A stretch of 64,000 bases of DNA from Gnomoniopsis sp. IMI 355080 (taxonomy: Eukaryota; Ascomycota; Sordariomycetes; Diaporthales; Gnomoniaceae), in assembly GCA_027946555.1 (NCBI GenBank), contig JAPEVC010000015.1:202977-266976 (forward strand), given 5' to 3'. The notes under the pieces were generated by a model that was not told the DNA's origin, did no database searches, and saw nothing but the letters and a program-made list of their open reading frames with translations. Positions within the stretch are counted from its first letter, which is position 1. Each line of letters starts with the position of its first letter. The position numbers were made by a program, and so were the translations under genes. Positions 1 through 11,267 of this stretch are shown one piece after another.

Positions 1-104
1 AAGGTATGTATATTTGTATCTGTCCAAGCGGTATCCACCGGTATCTACCCCGTACATGTAGATAGCTTTTCCATAGCACACCTGGGCACACCACAACTGT
101 CACA

Positions 105-1952
105 TCACGTTTGGGTCGCAAGCTGAGCCAGCCACCTTTCGAGATCGGCCATGATGCGGTCCCCTAGCGTCGCTTCGACAGCACAGTCGGCCCAGCTGGC
201 ACCGACACTCATTCCCCTATCAACAACACTGACTGGCGAGAACGCGATAGCTGCAGAAGGGACCTCTGTGCTGAGGCCAAATTGGGCTCGGCTGATGGAC
301 CACTTCTCCCCGTCGTCGGGTTTGTTACCGCTGCTGTCGCCGCCGCTGTTGCTAGCTGTTGATAGTTTGGGGTCCAGCACACCAATGTTTGTAACCAGCC
401 ATGAGAACTGGCGCTTCTTCTTCGCCATGGCACTCATAGTCTGCTGCCAGTCTGTGACATACTTAAATAGCCCGACTAAATCATTTTGCAGCCCAGTTTC
501 CAGTTTTTGTGCTATCTCCAGCCTGTTCTGTGCCGATGCGGCCCAGAGTTCGCTCTGGAGCTCGGCAGAGAGATCTACTTCTCCGTCCATGCTGGTAGAG
601 CCCGGCAGCTTGGACCGGATCCGCGTTGCTAGATCTGTATCCCATCTATGCAGACACTGCGTCACATAGTTGCTTACTACTCTGTCGGACCGTATCCACG
701 GGGCGTCTTCTGAGGCTGGGGGTAGATTTCGGCGATGGTCAACAATAGTGGAACTTTGAAAGCCTGGCGCAGCCGCATTGTTCAGGCGCAACGAGAAGGC
801 GATTAGAGCTAAACCGTTTATCAGGCCGGTCATAGTAGTCTTGTTTCTTCGACAACTGCAGAATGTAGATTTAGTTACCAAAAAATAAAAATAAAAGAAG
901 TGATTTCATGCAAATCAAGAGAGGGTCACAAGGTGTCCGTAGCCTGTCTCCAAGGGCCGCAGTGTGGCAAGTTCTTTGCGGCATATGATGCAAGTGGGAG
1001 GAGTGACTTTCTCTTTTGAAGGGTTTGAAATTGTGTCCAAAAAGCCACTTACAGGGCTAGGATTGCGGACACAGATGCTTGACCGACCCAGAAGGCCCGG
1101 TATTGAGTTCTGTACGGAGAGGGGCGAATTGGGCACCACGCTGCCCACGTTATATCGCGATTCAAAAATTGCGGCCGCACGTCCTCCCAAAGTGCCTTGG
1201 CGAGTACCTTCATACCTATTGGAAGATCCGTTAAGACTTCGATTGGGGTGGGGAGGAACGGAGCCTGTTGAGGCAGTCTGAGGATATTGCCATCCAGGCC
1301 CGCCTTGGTCTGCTCGTGAGCTCCGTTATAATCATTAAGGGTCTTGATCAAGTCTTCGTGGAAAACCTTGGCACCCATAGCATCGAACCATGGGTGATTC
1401 CACGTGAGTAGGACCTCCATAGAAGGCCTGGGAGTATCTCTTTGCCGAATGATGGTAATTCTCCAACCCGGCTGCATAATAGAAAGATCTGGGAAACGCT
1501 CATCGAGCTGGGTGCTGAAGGTCTCCTTCACCATGTTCTCAAAGTCTTTCCCCGCAAGTTGAACCCATTTTATATGTTGGGTTAAGTCGAGACTCTCAAG
1601 CTGAATCCAAGAGGGACTCTTGGAAGAAGCATTGATCATACTGACCTGCAGAATCGGGTGTCTCATGATAGTATCCACAACAGCAACCTTGACTGCATTC
1701 TCAAGTTGGACTTGCGACTCTGCAAGTCGTGGAGGGATATCATAGCGACAAGACAGAGTAGTGCCACGGTACTGATCCAGTAGATACATGGCCAGTTGGT
1801 ATGTTTCGCTAGACAATTGGTTATCGGTCAGATCACCAGAGATAGCAAGTGCCAGTGTGCGGGAACAGGTGAGGATCTTACTTGATTCCGAGTTTACGAA
1901 GCACCACGGGCTTCGTCTCCGTCCCCTGGCCATGCCTTACTGTGGTTGCCAT
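105..1952 (-). CDS. alcohol O-acetyltransferase-like enzyme (AATase family), 3 exons
   Basis: Predicted 525-aa acyl-CoA-dependent acyltransferase of the AATase/condensation-like fold, which moves an acyl group from CoA to an alcohol. Exons on the minus strand are 1952-1882, 1808-1053 and 855-105, with introns of 73 and 197 bp (donors GTAAGA and GTAAGT, acceptors CTAG and GCAG). The start at 1952 was chosen because it supplies the family N-terminus (VVLRKLGI...ETYQLAM), and the phases close exactly. The catalytic HxxxD motif is HPWFD, His162-Asp166. The second half carries the WLVTNIGVLD and AIAFSPVSV segments seen near the family C-terminus. Length fits the family (about 480-550 aa). It shares strand with the MFS pseudogene and P450 that follow, which suggests tailoring of a small metabolite. 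The substrate cannot be read from the sequence; a reverse-acting esterase-like role is possible. Family call firm, function tentative. Confidence 0.85.
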
Positions 1953-2639
1953 GGCTCGTTGCTGGATGTTGCGGCGAATCAAGGGATGGGTCTCGTGAGT
2001 AGCTAATTAATGCATACGCCGGGAGAAAATGCGCATTAGAAGTTAATGTGGCAGCCTCGTTTGTGTTCCTTAGGCAATGGAGGATGTGATGTCTAGACTG
2101 TTCGTTAATGCAAGAATAGGGGCAGTAAGATGGGTGGTTCGCGGTTGGTTCGTTTGGCGTAAGCAGGTCCTTACTAGGTAAGGTATGCGGCGCTGGAGGC
2201 GCGGTCGCCGAGTCCCACTCTTGCGTCCCCCTGTATCGTTTTGCCCCCCCCCCCTCTTTACTATCATTGCTCAACGCAGGTAGCTCTCGAATTGGAGGGC
2301 TGAGCCTTATACCAGCTCGCTAATACTGGGTCGAGAAGATTCCACTGCTGTCGCTTACACTCGACCTCGGGAGTCTGAATAGTAATCACTGGTTTCATCG
2401 AATATAAAAAGTACGAGGTATCAGATATAGATCGATCCAGCCAGTCTGGCAGATCAGAAACACAGAAGAGGTGAATTAATTCTGAAAGATACTCAGATAC
2501 TTTACATAGCTTCATTGTTTGAATGAAACCTAAACATTGGGCCAGAATCGGGGTCTTGGATTCTCGTGTTGATCAACAAATGTATTCGTTCCGCTCTTGC
2601 TAATTCCGGTTCTGCCCGAGAACCCGCTCACAATTCAAG
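1953..2639. other. intergenic, no gene supported
   Basis: Lies between the AATase start and the 3' end of the decayed transporter. It contains an 11-base C run at 2244-2254. Short open frames here have no recognisable domain and no consistent splice joins. Confidence 0.6.
2244..2254. repeat. C homopolymer run, 11 bases
   Basis: Uninterrupted C run in intergenic DNA. A second run of 13 C lies at 41868-41880. Both are likely length-variable and error-prone in assembly. Confidence 0.85.
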
Positions 2640-4416
2640 CTAGAATTTGGTTTGTGTCCGCAGTTCCTCGCCGCAGTACCAAAAGGATAAGGGGATAGGA
2701 CACATTGCCAAAACAATGAGAGCAAGTAGGCGGTTGCTCCAACTAAGACCCAATGTATCGCACATCCTTAGGCCAAAGAGTGGAAATACTGCGCCAAACA
2801 CGGAGCGCGAAATCGTGGTAGTGGCCGTGGCGAACGCCGCGTAAATGGCAAAAGCGTCGATGAACTTTCTATTGATTGAGGTAAATATGATGGTGGTCCC
2901 GGAGCCGACGGGTAGTGTTCCCAAACGAGGCACTGCCCAATGAACAAGATAAAGCGTCGTCTAACCGTAAACGAAGAGCCTGCGGGAATAAATGGGGCTG
3001 CTACCATTGTGATAGGTAGACGGTATTCTGGCTTCAGTATGCCGTTGTTGGGATGCCTTGCGAGAGCTTGGGTAATGCGATCGGAGCATGAGTTGAAGAT
3101 GGCTAGGCCAAGTAGCAGGCCGATGCCAATACCAATGTAAACCAATCCAACAGTTCCCCTGTTAAAGCCGTAACTTTTCTCGAAAACAAACGTAATTGTA
3201 GTGATCACGAGGTGAATTATGGCATAAATGAAGGCATAATACAAACTAAGCAGAAATAGATAAAGGATTCAAATAATAGTTTGCAAGGCCGCACGATGAC
3301 CTTCAAGAAGTGTCTTTTGGGCGGATCCCCGTTGTGGGATTTGGATCGGAGCTGCATGTTGCCAGTCTCCTTCTGTAAGGGTCTGGCTTTCTGCGCAATA
3401 GGTATCGTTGCCGCATTGTTCTCGCGTAGGATAAGTAGGGTCGCGATCTCCATCACCCCAGTGGCGATTACAACCGGACCTATACCAGGATCTATCACTA
3501 TCCCAAGGCTCCAGACACTATGCCTTGTCCTTTTTAGCTGGGACCAATGTGTCGGCGATCGAGCCAGCCCCCACAGCAAGTGGCACGGCGCCGATGAGGC
3601 CGGCCAAAAAGCGGATACCAATGAGCATGTTGATATTGGTTGAGTGAGCGCAAGCGAGCGTGAAGATGCCTGAGCCTATATTCCCTGCGTGGTAGATAGT
3701 AACTCTCGCATAGGCTTTACTGAGCGGAGCTAATACCAAGGGGCCATTAGGACAATTTTATTGATTAGTAAATCTAAGTTCTAGAGCTCGGCGTGAGGCT
3801 AGGTAGACGTACAAGGCAAAGCCAAGAATAAATACCGACACCACAAACGTGGTCAGCAATTGGTAGTCGGTGTCAAAGTATTCTAAAAATTCCGGCACCC
3901 CTCAGGGGCAAATATTGACGAAGCGGGAGGCACTATCAAAGTAATGGCGCTGGGGGTGGACAGACACAGCCATTCCCTCCAGTCAGGCCTACGAGAAATT
4001 TCATGAGCGATACACCAAAGTAGCAAGGATTTGAAGAAGAGACACTGTATATTCACCTGATCTCCTGCTTCTCAGTGCTAGATTTTCTTCACCTACCAGT
4101 TCTGAGGATTGGATGGATCATCAGGGCCATCCCAATCGACGATATTCATGTCATGGTCTTTGGGTTGGCTCTTTCCGATCTCTAGGTCGGGGATAATGTC
4201 GGTATCCAGCTTCTTGTCACGACTGTTGAGGTTCTGCACGCAGGCGTGAGTAGAGTCGTCCAAGTGAGAGGTGGTCTGGCACGTTTGGTTACTCTGCGCG
4301 GATGTTATAACCGATGTGGCCTTGTCCTCGTTGGGGGCAGCTTGGGCGGTTCTGCCGCTGGGAGGAAGGGTTGATTGTGCACTAGTATGACCACTCAAAA
4401 CTATTTGTGGTGCCAA
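2640..4416 (-). pseudogene. MFS drug:H+ antiporter (DHA1 type), decayed
   Basis: The protein order of an MFS multidrug exporter is readable on the minus strand, but only by changing frame. The N-terminal cytoplasmic part is at 4416-4097 and ends at the family motif DWDGPDDPSNPQNW. The next exon begins at 3988 after an intron with donor GTAGGT. TM segments follow (TFVVSVFILGFA, NIGSGIFTLACA, GLVYIGIGIGLLLGLA), and the C-terminal segment with IFGAVFPLFG-like residues (RSVFGAVFPLFG) ends at 2640. Lesions seen: a 2-bp gain near 3902; an intron whose acceptor reads CTAAT instead of CTAGT (base 3747); a frameshift near 3520; loss of about 16 residues after PGIGPV near 3465; a frameshift near 3262; a frameshift near 2976; and a TAG where the family has Trp at 2961-2963. 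Its position between the AATase and P450 suggests it once exported their product. Several independent lesions make sequencing error an unlikely explanation. Confidence 0.85.
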
Positions 4417-5556
4417 AATGAAAAGAAGGCAAGCCTTTGAAGTCGGCTCGAAGCAAACAGGTCAGACCACTTCTACGGTATGGAAAATAGGAAGCCATGG
4501 ACGGATTGGAAGACTACCTAGGTATATTCGGCAGAAGGGGACAAGTCCACAACTTTAGTAGCATCACACATGCTACGTTCAAAATCAAAGTTTCAGTTGG
4601 CGCACCAACTCCAGTTCGACCGCCCAATGACCTAATCGAATACTCCACGTAGGTTGTGCTTACATCTCCCATATATCCTTCACCTTGTGGTACATCCAGA
4701 CGAGTCCCAGAAGGTCGATACTCTCTATAATTGCTACCTAGGTTTTCGAAAGTAACATTCTAGAAAGCTCCGGGTCCCGTCCCATCACCACTCTTTGCAA
4801 CGAATTGTCCACATCGAATCTATATCTCCAATCACGCGCCATGGAAAGAATGATTTCCACGGCACCTGGATCGCCCTAGCAACTGCAATGTCGAGAGTAA
4901 CAACACTCTTTCTTATTAGACCACTCAAATCTTGTTCCTGGTCTGCCGCTCTACGACATTGGTTCATATGCCTACAGATGATGGAAGTCGTTGATCAATC
5001 GTGATTCTCAGGCCAGTCTTTTATTTCACTTCAACAGAAGAGTTTTGCATGATGCCGGCGAATATCGTCATCTGGGCTAGGAAACTCACGAACATGCTCA
5101 AATTGGCTCGGTGATTGGATCCAACAAGACGGCGAGGGATTCTGCAATGACACTCTTGCTTGTCATTTGCGCCAAGACTCACATGTTTAACTTCTACAAA
5201 ATTCAGTTGCTCTTGCGTTTCATTCCGCGGTGATTCTAGGATTTCGACTGCTTAACAGGATACAATGGATCCGTCCCAAGCTGGAGCGTCCCAGCAACCA
5301 GGCCAGTATCCCTCCGCTTCACGGCCTGATATGGTATCAGAGTACTACTTTGGACGCAATTAGCGCTGGTATTTACTGCTGACCGCGTTATGCCTTTCCA
5401 CAAGAGCTATCCAAGGTTGATGGACAACGATTCTCCCAGATTATTTGAGCTGAGCTCCACTCATTGTACTATTCGTCGTCTGCCGGAAACTACGCAAGTC
5501 AACACCGATAGCTCTGAACTTTCAGCAGGCTATAGTATAACAAAATATTTGATGTC
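4417..5556. other. intergenic, no gene supported
   Basis: Space between the transporter pseudogene start and the P450 stop. It carries a perfect TACCTAGGTA palindrome at 4515-4524. The small open frames (for example near 4795-5004) show no domain. Confidence 0.6.
4515..4524. repeat. TACCTAGGTA palindrome, copy 1 of 6
   Basis: Perfect 10-bp palindrome between the MFS pseudogene and the P450. Other copies are at 8436-8445, 25629-25638, 35893-35902, 47420-47429 and 54172-54181. None overlaps a predicted exon. Confidence 0.9.
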
Positions 5557-7566
5557 TCATACCGCCATCTCCACTTGCATCTCCATGCCGTCCACCGGTT
5601 TCGAGGTAACCTGTCTTGTCTATAATTGCACGCATGTTGTGAGCAGAATTTATCTTAAGTACCAAAGGAGATCAGTGCTTACCGAATATATCTTTGTATC
5701 AACCTTGTACTGACCATGACCATCGAGACCGGGCTTGCCAGTTGTCCTGTCTATCGCCGCTGCTCCGAGACCAACTTTCACAAAGTCATAATGTCGTGCC
5801 ACCATGGCTATTACGACACGTGCCTCGATCAAAGCCAGTTCCTGGCCAATGCAATTCCTGGGCCCTCGCTCGAAGGCCCTCCAAGCACCGGGTGGAATCT
5901 TGTCGGCTGTGTCTTGCTGTAGCCAACGCTCAGGTACGAACGCATTTGCAGTGTCTCCAAAGACGGCAGGATCCCGTTGAATGATAGACTCGACATTATA
6001 CAGCATCAATCCATCTAGATTGAGATCTTTGGTGTCGCTGCCGGTTTGGACTACGGCCCTGAGTCCGTCTCCAGGCTTGGTCAGTCGAGCCGTTGCTCCA
6101 GGTGGCCATAGTCGACTACGCAATGTGAAGTCAGATATCATCGTTGAAGTTAGATTCGCATGGCTGCCGCCATGCATAACAAATCACTCACAGCGTTTCC
6201 TTGATGACCGCCGATGTGTATGACATTCGATAAATCAGCTCCTCACCACCTGGTGCAAGAAGACGAGAGACGATCGCCTCTTGGGTTGTTTCGGTACCGA
6301 ATAAATTGTCCAGCTCTGTTCGCACAGCCTGAAGGGCATGAGGGGTCCTGTAAAGCTCGTACAGGGTCCAGGCAATAGTTGTTCCAGTGCTATCATGACC
6401 TGCAAAGAGGAAACTGCTTAGCTGGTCGCAGGTCACATCCAATACCGTCGGAGATAAACGGTCCATATCTTTAAGGCTCATAGCAAGAATGCTGCGAGCC
6501 GGGATGCTGGTATTACTTCGCTCCGCGTACTTATTCTGCACGATGTCTGTCAGCATGCCACGAATTTGCTTCGCAAGGCGCCTGCGTTTCCACTCGAGGC
6601 GTGGTTTGCACCATCGAGGGAGGTCAATTTGCTCACCGGTGAAAGTCTCGATGAGCTCACGGAATGTGCGCATAAACTCCGTTGGACGAGGACTTTGAGC
6701 ACCCTGACACGCAGATTCTGTTAACTTTCGAGGTCACAGGCAAGGCTTCAGCCCAGGCTTACTATGTCCATGTCAAGTGCGACTTTGCCGATTACGTCGA
6801 ATGTCAGGTTTGTAGCAGCATCTTGGAGGGAGAAACTTTCACCGGAGCGCGCAATATCTTCGAGCTGATCCACAAAGATTGTGACTGCTCCAACAATAGA
6901 CGATAGTAGTGTCATCAGATGCTGAGGCGCGAATCCGGGGTTGAATCGTTTTCGCAAAGACTTCCAATTCTCGCCCTGCGGTAGTAATAATAAAAGAGTG
7001 AGTGAATTGTTCAGGCCAAGCCAAAGCGTCGCGATGAAAGACCGTGGTGGAAACTGAAGACATGATCGCTTACGGAGGAGGACATGATGGAGGTTGGCCC
7101 ACTCAGTGAAACCATGTGGTCCCAAATTTGAGGCTCCTTTGGCGGACTATACGGGAATCGAGTGGAGCTCCTGACAACCTGCTCCGCGACCTGATAATCT
7201 GCTATAACTAACATGGGTGAAGCGATTGGTCGGAGATCAACAAACATGACTGATGGTCGACCCAAAGTCTCGTGCATGGCAGCAAAGGCGACATCTGAGG
7301 TCTAATCAGTACCCACGGTCAGGTCGAGCGGTTTTGGGCATGCTTCATGGAACAAAAGGTCCAGCAAAGGGGGAAAAGGTACCTGGGTGAGCTTTGGGCG
7401 GAGAGCGACGAACAAAGTCGTCGATGACTTGCAGATGGCCCAGAACTGCCGAGGGAGGCGATTGAGGAAAATGTTTATATTGCTGCAGGCGTTTGTAGCG
7501 AATCTTCCCCCATAGGTACGGCACGAGCAGTGCAGCAGCTGCAATGAGTATTTGAACGATCATCAT
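5557..7566 (-). CDS. cytochrome P450 monooxygenase, 6 exons
   Basis: Intact membrane-bound fungal P450 of 538 aa. Exons on the minus strand are 7566-7383, 7294-7074, 6975-6763, 6703-6192, 6115-5683 and 5610-5557; the introns are 59-98 bp and all phases agree. An N-terminal anchor (IVQILIAAAALLVPYLW) is followed by the I-helix AGHDST (307-312), the K-helix ETLR (375-378), PERW (438-441) and the haem-binding FERGPRNCIG with Cys465. The last exon supplies VTSKPVDGMEM, the expected family C-terminus, so the frame that stays open past 5682 was rejected in favour of this join. It oxidises a small organic substrate using electrons from P450 reductase at the ER. Neighbours (acetyltransferase, lost transporter) suggest a specialised-metabolite pathway. 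The CYP family was not assigned. Confidence 0.92.
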
Positions 7567-8924
7567 GAATAACCTTGGAAAGTTAAGATGTCGAAGAGTG
7601 GGATAGTCGCCTGCTAAGACATTGTCAACTTCGGAACAGCAGCTTGAGGTTGTCAATTTTGGCTTGAAGATGCACAGAGGTGAAAACGGCCACTTTGATA
7701 AACATTGCAATCTCACTTGACTGTTGGCTTGGCACTTTGGAAATCAGGCTCTGTGGCGCCTGGGTGCGCGCAGGCCCAGAGTATATCCGCTGCCGTTAGC
7801 GTCTGATTCGTCTCTAGGCGAACAGAAGCGCAGCTCCCATCACTGTTATGCCAGCACGTATGAATGCTATTTATCTCTTGTCTAAGTCTTGCGGGGCTGA
7901 CCAGTGGATACATTGCAGCGCTGTGCCGCAGCGCTGTGCCGCCGCAGCTTACAACCTTGGAACCTCACAAGTTAGCTTGCAACACTTGATACATTGTCGT
8001 TGTATTATTGCTTATTGGACTTTGGGAATCCGAACAGAGTCCTGGCGGCCCCCTACGCGAATTTGCAGAACTATATAGCACACCGGCGCTTTTCGAGTGG
8101 AACCTCGAGTGGATGCTTTCAGGTAGGTATGCATATCACATGCCCTCTAGCCGCCAGAAGAGAGCTTGCTAAGCGCGATAGTCCTGCGGCGACGCGTAGC
8201 TAATGCCGGTATATATCGAGGCTGCACCTGACACTGTTACGGTAGTGACTACCAGATGGACACAATGAATGGTCTGCGTTCAAGCATCAAACACTGACAA
8301 ACTCTGCGTTGAACTAAATATATGTAAGAAGTGTTGATGTGTCCAGTCTACAGAGACCGTTTGGCATGAGAGATCCGCACGCCATGCTATTTGTGTGCGT
8401 AGTGTCAAGCTTTTTCAGCATCGAAGTGTAGATCATACCTAGGTAGCCGCCCAATGCAATGACTTTGTTCACTGTGTAGGAATACTACGGTGACATTAGA
8501 GTGGAATATTGTCCATATACTGATAGGCATGATGATTCAGTCCTCTAACTGTGCGTGGTATCATACTGGGTACGCAGTATACACGACTCAACATTAAGTG
8601 GCTGGGTAGGTGGACATCTGTGGAGTGAGCTGCAAGTGTTGGTGCTCCACTCACCAACGTGCAGGAGCCACTCCACTGTGATTGCAACATGGACAATGTT
8701 AAATACATTTTCAGCTCATGCATAGCTCTGAGTTCTGAATTCGTGCTGGTATCGTGATAGTCGACGTTCTGGATCCCGCTTAGGGCTAACGATATCCTTC
8801 TCAAACTCATGAAGATGTATAACTGGTTTAATAGTTTCACCGTCTACCCGTGAACTGCGAAGACAGAAATCAATCTGTGTCTCCCTGATTTTCCCTATTG
8901 TTATTACCTTAAAATTATTTCAAA
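7567..8924. other. intergenic between P450 and SAT4-like gene
   Basis: Divergent promoter region of about 1.36 kb for the P450 and the plus-strand membrane protein. It contains TACCTAGGTA at 8436-8445. The open frame at 8496-8840 on the minus strand has no recognisable domain. Confidence 0.6.
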
Positions 8925-10693
8925 ATGGACTTTTCACAGATTCCAGCTGCACAGCCTCCGAAGGGTCAGACGTCAAATTTCGTTAACCCTCCATCTTTGG
9001 GAACCGCCTATCGTGCCACCATATACTCATGCATCCCATTGGTAACCATTTTCATCGTCGTTCGCCTTTACACTCGGGCGAAATTACTCAAGAAGCTGGG
9101 AGCAGACGACTGTATGTGCCACTTAACGTTTACAAGCTTTTGGCAATAATTAGCTGATATGAGCGTGTCTAGACCTAGGAATATTGGGCTTCGTGGGTTT
9201 CCATGCCCACGTCATGCACAGCTGTGAATACTGATGACGAGTTCAGGTTGCCTTGTCAGCATATTCAGCGACGATATTGTACAGTGTGTCTCTTCATCTC
9301 ACATTTCGTATAGCTACTTTTCCTTTCAACTGATCTCGGTATGCCAATCTGTAGCGACGGACCGCCCTTTGGGAAGGCATTTATGGGATGTTCCACTATC
9401 CATGATAACAAATGAATACCTAAGAGTATGAAAATGTGCTTTGGTAGTCTTCAGGCACCGTGCCCAGGTGGCTCGGACACGGCCCATTGCCCTCAGTCAT
9501 TTCAGAACGTATACTGACTATGGATTAAAGTACACGACTGTCGGCTTGGTTATGTTTTACATTTGCTGTATGGCGTTCAAGCTGACACTTCTGACGCTTT
9601 ATTTACGACTCTTCAAGCCCAATCGCTGGGCGTTTCGGCTCATTTGGGCTGGCATAGCAACGGTTGGCATCATTTACACCGTATTTTGCATCATTGTCCT
9701 GGTTTTGTGTGTCCCCAAAAACAACGAAACGTGGCAAGACACAACAGAATATGGACAATGCACATTGGGTCAGCAGGATACGAGCAAAGCCTCAGGAATC
9801 TTCGGTTTGGTATCAGATATTTACATCTTAGCTATCCCTTTATGGTCTGTGTCAAAACTAAAACTTGATCGTAAGCGTAAGCTTGGAGTATCGGCTGTAT
9901 TTCTGACTGGTTTATTGTAAGTCGACTTCCCAACTATCACTTCCCTGTATTTCGCTGAACCCTAATCTAGTGGAACCGGATGCTCAGTCGCCGGCCTCGT
10001 CGTGCGCTACACAGTGAGTATCCAAGACGGTACTTGGAGCCTTGTCTATATCTTTGGGTCAGTACATCAATTTGCACCCCTCACACCTGGGTAGAAGGAC
10101 ATTTCGCTGTTCTGATCCCATCCCCAACAATTCACTCAGCATCGAAAAAGGAATTTGACATAGCACTAACTCTTTGTCATCCTTGAAGCGTTCTTGAACT
10201 TAGCATGGGCATTTTGTGCGCGTGTATGCCTGTGGTGACGCTGCCACTCAAGAATGCTGCATCCAGTATACGGGTGTCTTGGAGGGCATTAAAGGACTAC
10301 TCCAAAACACGCCTTCTTGCTCGCTCATCGAACAACAGCACCAAGGAAGTGGATCTCGAAGAAGTGGATCCTTACCTTGATACATCTTCCTGGGCGACAA
10401 ATCCTGACAAATTGCCGTCGATGCCCAATTCAAATGGCAAGACAACGGGCCTGAGGACCTTCATCCGCCAAGCATACAACTCCCTCGCTACCAGCACTAC
10501 AAGACACAGTGTTCCAATGGCTAAGACCGGCAGGGTAGCATCTACAAGACTGGGCTTTATTGATGAGGATGCGCAAGATTATCACAACCAGCTGAAGAAT
10601 CTCTACACGTTGAATGAAAGACCGTTAAGAACGGGGACCGTATCAGGACCAAGTCATGGGGAACGGCTGCCATCGCCAAGACCTTACCTCTAA
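8925..10693 (+). CDS. SAT4/PTH11-like rhodopsin-fold integral membrane protein
   Basis: Predicted 430-aa fungal seven-helix protein of the rhodopsin-domain (SAT4/PTH11-like) family, of unknown ligand. Exons are 8925-9111, 9173-9192, 9247-9283, 9355-9425, 9531-9916, 9971-10057 and 10189-10693, all phase-consistent. Visible helices include YRATIYSCIPLVTIFIVVRLYTRA, shortened here as TIYSCIPLVTIFIVV, then YTTVGLVMFYICCMAF, IWAGIATVGIIYTVF and LELSMGILCACMPVV. The family landmarks RPLGRHLWDVP, KLTLLTLYLRLF and GILCACMP are present. The C-terminal third is a polar cytoplasmic tail. No CFEM domain precedes the helices. Exons 2 and 3 are only 20 and 37 nt and are the weakest part of the model. Some members sense surfaces or sit beside metabolite clusters; the role here is inferred only from family. 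Confidence 0.8.
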
Positions 10694-11267
10694 TAGCCGC
10701 CGAAGAAAGGTATATTCTGAAACAATACGAAAGCCTTGGTTCATCATTATCCGTGAAAATCTGCTCAGTGGAAGGACGGATACTTCACGATGGAAGAGAA
10801 TACAGGCAGGACTTCGAAATTTTGTTATATACATGAATAGAGAAAGTGTAAAGTAAACAACAGCATGACGAAGGAGCAGTAGAGTGTTTCGGGGTCTCGC
10901 AGCATAAGCACAGCCTTCATTATATCAAACAACTTGACGTCATGAGACAACTTGCTGCTACTAAGTGTGGATTCTCAAACCTTCAATTTACCGATGACAT
11001 CGTTTCTGTGAGAGAAACCGACATTGCAAGTCTCCGGGACGGACTCAATCATGGGATGTCGAGATCGTAGCTCCGAAGGTCACGGCTGCCACTCCTATGT
11101 AATTGATACAAACGTCCAGTGCGACTTGTGAGAAAAGGCCACTGATTTTCCATAGCAGATACCGAAGATGATTCAGTTGTATCGTAATTCGTGCATTGGC
11201 TCCTGCTATGCGGAACATTCGTATCTAAATCTATCCTAAAATCTCGTCTGGCCCATATGCCAGGCAA
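10694..11267. other. intergenic, convergent 3' ends
   Basis: Between the stops of two converging genes. No coding or structural signal seen. Confidence 0.6.

Noticed and set aside
1894..2274. 126-aa frame overlapping the AATase start
   Set aside because: Overlaps the supported first exon in another frame and shows no family similarity.
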